This document shows positions 61,482-64,000 of a DNA stretch of 64,000 nt, piece after piece. The position numbers and the translations under genes are program-made. Location: assembly GCF_040655735.1 (NCBI RefSeq), contig NZ_JBFAKK010000005.1, forward strand, positions 248,001-312,000. Reading direction: 5' to 3'. A model generated the notes under the pieces. The model made no database searches. It saw only the letters and a list, made by a program, of their open reading frames with translations, and was not told the DNA's origin. How positions within the stretch are numbered: position 1 is the first letter of the stretch; each line of letters opens with the position of its first letter. This DNA comes from Phytomonospora sp040655735. Its GTDB lineage: Bacteria > Actinomycetota > Actinomycetes > Mycobacteriales > Micromonosporaceae.

Positions 61482-62261
61482 ATGGAACGCTCCGACTTCG
61501 CCGCCGTCTTCGCCCACGAGGGCGTCGCCGCCGCCTATCGGCACCGCCCGCCTTATCCGGCGGGGGTCTTCGACGTCCTCGCCGGTCTTGTCGTCGACGA
61601 ATCCCCTGCCGTCCTTGACATCGGCGCGGGGGAGGGCGCTCTTGCCCGGCCTCTGGCCGAGCGGGTGGGGCGGGTGGACGCGGTCGACGTGTCGGCGGCG
61701 ATGATCGCGGTGGGGCGTGAGCGGCCGGGTGGGCGGCGGGAGAACTTGCGCTGGATCGAGGGGGCGGCCGAGACCACCGCGCTCTCCGGGCCCTACGGGC
61801 TGGTCACGGCGGGTGCGAGTTTGCACTGGATGGCATGGCCCGCCCTGATGGCGCGGCTGGTGGAGGTCACGGTCCCCGGCGCGTACCTGGCGATCGTGGG
61901 GCATGGGGCGGACGAGGTTCCGTGGCGTGCGGCCATGATCGAGGTGATCGTGCGGCACTCGCGCAATCCGGACTACGACCCGGACTTCTCCGTCATCGAC
62001 CTGGTCACGAAGAGCGGGCACTTCGAGGTGGCCGGCAGCGCCGGGGTCGGTCCGGTGGGTCTTCGTCAGCCGGTCGAGTCCTATGTGGAGCAGTACCACT
62101 CCATGTCGAGCCTGGCTCGGGAGCTCATGCCCGCCGAGGAGGCCGTCGCCTTCGACCGCGCGCTGACCGAGGTCGTCATGCCGTACGCGGTCGACGGGGT
62201 GCTGGAGATGGACGTGAAGGCGACGGTGACCTGGGGCCGGCCGATGGCGGGGGGCGGCTAG
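61482..62261 (+). CDS. Class I SAM-dependent methyltransferase
   Basis: 259 aa, UbiE/COQ5-like. SAM motif I AVLDIGAGEGALARPLAERV, motif II VDAVDVSAAMIAVGRE, post-motif ASLHWMAWPALMARLVEV. N-terminal FAHEGVAAAYRHRPPYPAGV is typical of trans-aconitate/ubiquinone methyltransferase-like enzymes. Substrate unknown. Stop is 3 bases from the convergent GT2 gene. Confidence 0.8.
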   Translation: MERSDFAAVFAHEGVAAAYRHRPPYPAGVFDVLAGLVVDESPAVLDIGAGEGALARPLAERVGRVDAVDVSAAMIAVGRERPGGRRENLRWIEGAAETTALSGPYGLVTAGASLHWMAWPALMARLVEVTVPGAYLAIVGHGADEVPWRAAMIEVIVRHSRNPDYDPDFSVIDLVTKSGHFEVAGSAGVGPVGLRQPVESYVEQYHSMSSLARELMPAEEAVAFDRALTEVVMPYAVDGVLEMDVKATVTWGRPMAGGG

Positions 62262-62264
62262 CCC

Positions 62265-63059
62265 TTACGCCCGTTTGCGGCGGCCGCCGAAGCGGAGCCG
62301 GAAGGGGAGTTTCGCCGACTCGATCTTGACGTTGAGGCTCATCTTGCTCACGCCGGCGCTGCGCTCGTGGAAGCGGATGGGGATCTCCACGATCTTCCCG
62401 CCGGCCAGTTTCGTCACGTAGTTCATCTCGACCTGGAAGCTGTACCCCTGGCTGTGCAGGTTGTCGAGTTCGGCGGCGACGAGGGCCTCGCGCGTCCAGA
62501 TCTTGAATCCGGCGGTGGCGTCGCGGATGTGCAGGCCCAGGATGGTGTTGACGTAGACGTTGGCCCAGCCCGACAGGAAGCGGCGGTGCAGTTTCCACTC
62601 GTCGGCCAGTGAGCCGCCGGAGACGTAGCGGCTGCCGATGACCATGCTCGCGCCGGTCGACAGCAGCCCGCCGAGCAGCGCCGGGATGTACTCGGGCGGG
62701 TGGCTGAGGTCGGCGTCCATCTGCACGATGTAGTCGGCGTCGGTGGACAGCGCCAGGCCGAAACCGGCGATGTAGGCGCGCCCGAGGCCGTCCTTGGTGG
62801 TGCGGCGCAGGACGGTCACGAAGTCGGGCCGCGACTCGGTGAACTCCTTGCCGATCAGCTCGGCCTCGTCGGCGGTGCCGTCGGGGGAGCCGTCGTCGAC
62901 GATGATGACCCGCAGGTTCGTCAGGGGGAGGGCCGCGACCCGGTCGAGGAGCTCGCGCATGTTGTCGCGCTCGTTGTAGGTCGGGACCACGATGGCGACA
63001 CTGCTGTCCGACCATGGCGACGGTAGTGCGATCGCTTCCGGCGTATGGGCTGTGTCCAT
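62265..63059 (-). CDS. ppm1: Polyprenol monophosphomannose synthase (GT2)
   Basis: Transfers mannose from GDP-mannose to polyprenyl phosphate on the inner membrane face; 264 aa from ATG 63059 with GGAGAG 4 bases upstream (TTG 63062 is next). GT2 motifs: VAIVVPTYNERDNMRELLDR, VIIVDDGSPDGT, QMDADLSHPPEYIP (metal-binding DAD), RDATAGFKIWTREAL. No fused lipoprotein N-acyltransferase domain. The product feeds Pmt encoded 6 kb away. Confidence 0.88.
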   Translation of the reverse strand: MDTAHTPEAIALPSPWSDSSVAIVVPTYNERDNMRELLDRVAALPLTNLRVIIVDDGSPDGTADEAELIGKEFTESRPDFVTVLRRTTKDGLGRAYIAGFGLALSTDADYIVQMDADLSHPPEYIPALLGGLLSTGASMVIGSRYVSGGSLADEWKLHRRFLSGWANVYVNTILGLHIRDATAGFKIWTREALVAAELDNLHSQGYSFQVEMNYVTKLAGGKIVEIPIRFHERSAGVSKMSLNVKIESAKLPFRLRFGGRRKRA

Positions 63060-63323
63060 CAAACTCTCCGTGTCCGTGGCGTTCTGCGGGGGATCCGGAC
63101 GATGCTACCGGGACGCCCGTTGTGCGCCCGCGCCGCCGCTGTGCGTCGCCTCCTCACCCGCCGCCGACGGCGGTCGCGGGTGCCCCGGGCGTCAAGACCG
63201 CATCGCGGTCGGCGCCGGCGATGTCGCGATCCCGTCAGTGGGCCCGGCGACGCGCGCGCGGCGGCCTAGCGTCGAGAGCACACCGCCGCGTGGCGGTGAC
63301 CACCTGTAGCTAGGAGCACCACC

Positions 63324-63596
63324 GTGGACGAGCCCGCATCTGTTCTCTACGTCCCCGTCCGGCCCGCGCGCCTCATCGACGCCGTCGTCGTCCGCACCTG
63401 CCGCCTCCGCGAAGGCGGGCGCGTGGCCTTCGCGTTCACCGCCCTCGACCGCCTCGTCGCCGCCATGGGCGACACCCAGAGCTGGATCCGCCTGTCCGAG
63501 CCGGCCCTGCGGACCATGCTCAAGCCCCTCGGCGTCTACCGCATCCAGGTCGACCCGGTCAGCGTCGCCGACGACAGTCCCGCCGCTCGCGGCTGA
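63324..63596 (+). CDS. SAV_915-family protein
   Basis: 90-aa cytosolic protein from GTG 63324 (AGGAG 7 bases upstream). Segments VLYVPVRPARL, RLREGGRVAFAFTALDRLVA and SWIRLSEPALRTMLKPLGVY then RIQVDP match the SAV_915 family, a small streptomycete protein group of unknown function, often in many copies. A 7-bp hairpin (63281-63298) lies just before the ribosome site. Confidence 0.8.
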   Translation: MDEPASVLYVPVRPARLIDAVVVRTCRLREGGRVAFAFTALDRLVAAMGDTQSWIRLSEPALRTMLKPLGVYRIQVDPVSVADDSPAARG

Positions 63597-63604
63597 CCCG
63601 CGCC

Positions 63605-63626
63605 TCCGCGACATCGTGGTCGCGGA
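63605..63626. terminator. Terminator between SAV_915 gene and rnhA
   Basis: TCCGCGAC and GTCGCGGA (63605-63612, 63619-63626) pair over 8 bp with a 6-base loop between two convergent stop codons. Confidence 0.6.
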
Positions 63627-64000
63627 CTAGACGGCCGCGACCGCCGCGACCGCTTCGGCGAGACCGCGCGCGGCCAGCCGGTCGGCGCGCTCGTTCTCGA
63701 CATGCCCGGCGTGGCCCTTCACCCAGAACCACGCGACGTCGTGCCTGGTCACGGCCTCATCGAGGGCCCGCCAGAGGTCGGAGTTCTTGACCGGCTTCTT
63801 GTCGGAGGTCCGCCAGCCGTTGACCTTCCAGCGGGGCACCCACTTGGTGATGCCGTCGCGGACGTAGGTCGAGTCGGTGTGGATGCGGACCTCCGAACGC
63901 CGGGTGAGCAGGTTCAGCGCCTCGATCGGCGCGGTCAGCTCCATGCGGTTGTTCGTGGTCTCGCCCGCCTCACCGCCGCAGAGTTCCTTCTCATGCGGGC
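63627..64000 (-). CDS. rnhA: Ribonuclease HI, 5' end cut by the window
   Basis: RNase HI removes RNA from RNA-DNA hybrids. The visible 124 residues include TTNNRMELTAPIEALNLL (catalytic Glu), HTDSTYVRDGI (catalytic Asp), FWVKGHAGHVENERADRLA (His and last Asp). The N-terminal strand with the first catalytic Asp (TDG) lies beyond the window edge. Confidence 0.92.
   Translation of the reverse strand, partial: PHEKELCGGEAGETTNNRMELTAPIEALNLLTRRSEVRIHTDSTYVRDGITKWVPRWKVNGWRTSDKKPVKNSDLWRALDEAVTRHDVAWFWVKGHAGHVENERADRLAARGLAEAVAAVAAV

Overview
The window is a chromosomal segment of a high-GC Gram-positive actinomycete. The evidence is strong G/C bias at third codon positions, GTG and TTG starts, CsoR/HrcA/c-di-AMP-type regulation, protein O-mannosylation genes, an SAV_915-family protein and gene order matching the mycobacterial galU-moeA-rimJ region. 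The family is less certain; a soil actinomycete near Micromonosporales/Glycomycetales would fit. It reads as normal chromosome with many small regulator-plus-target pairs, not as a phage or large mobile island.

Layout. 0-10 kb: secreted thermolysin-type protease, divergent LuxR-type regulator, HEAT-repeat protein, large membrane protein, crcB pair for fluoride export, DivIVA-like coiled-coil protein. 10-15 kb: two overlapping genes for 10-methyl branched fatty acids (tmsA/tmsB type), then a DHA2 efflux pump with its TetR regulator. 15-25 kb: exported hydrolases and chitin use (GH18 chitinase, propeller lipoprotein, subtilisin-like protease, GH20 hexosaminidase). 25-40 kb: MerR/MFS pair, microbial PARG, two NlpC/P60 endopeptidases with a c-di-AMP (ydaO) riboswitch, CsoR with a His-rich membrane-anchored protein, MFS/HxlR pair, baeRF-like protein, methyltransferase, ABC-F protein with its own operators.

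40-56 kb is a conserved core: a zinc-ribbon chaperone (Ruc type) behind a CIRCE element, 5-formyl-THF cyclo-ligase, a GGDEF cyclase, galU, a MoeA/Glp-like protein, rimJ and a GlpR-like membrane protein, interrupted by an inward-facing GH31 glycosidase. Then come a FAD monooxygenase/MarR pair, a VIT/CCC1 transporter, rsmI, pmt and tRNA-Ala(CGC). 56.5-57.9 kb is a gene-free, repeat-dense stretch. 58-64 kb holds an HTH/partner pair divergent from a two-domain PEP-synthase-like phosphotransferase, a histidine phosphatase, a polyprenol-phosphate-mannose synthase (partner of Pmt), an SAV_915 protein and the start-truncated rnhA.

The most notable observations are the c-di-AMP riboswitch and its promoter, the CIRCE/ruc unit, the Glp-GlpR module with a degenerate Glp active-site loop, the acceptor-less PEP-type phosphotransferase locus, several self-consistent operator families read directly from intergenic DNA, a strongly over-represented palindrome (TCCACWGTGGA), and the repeat cluster next to tRNA-Ala.
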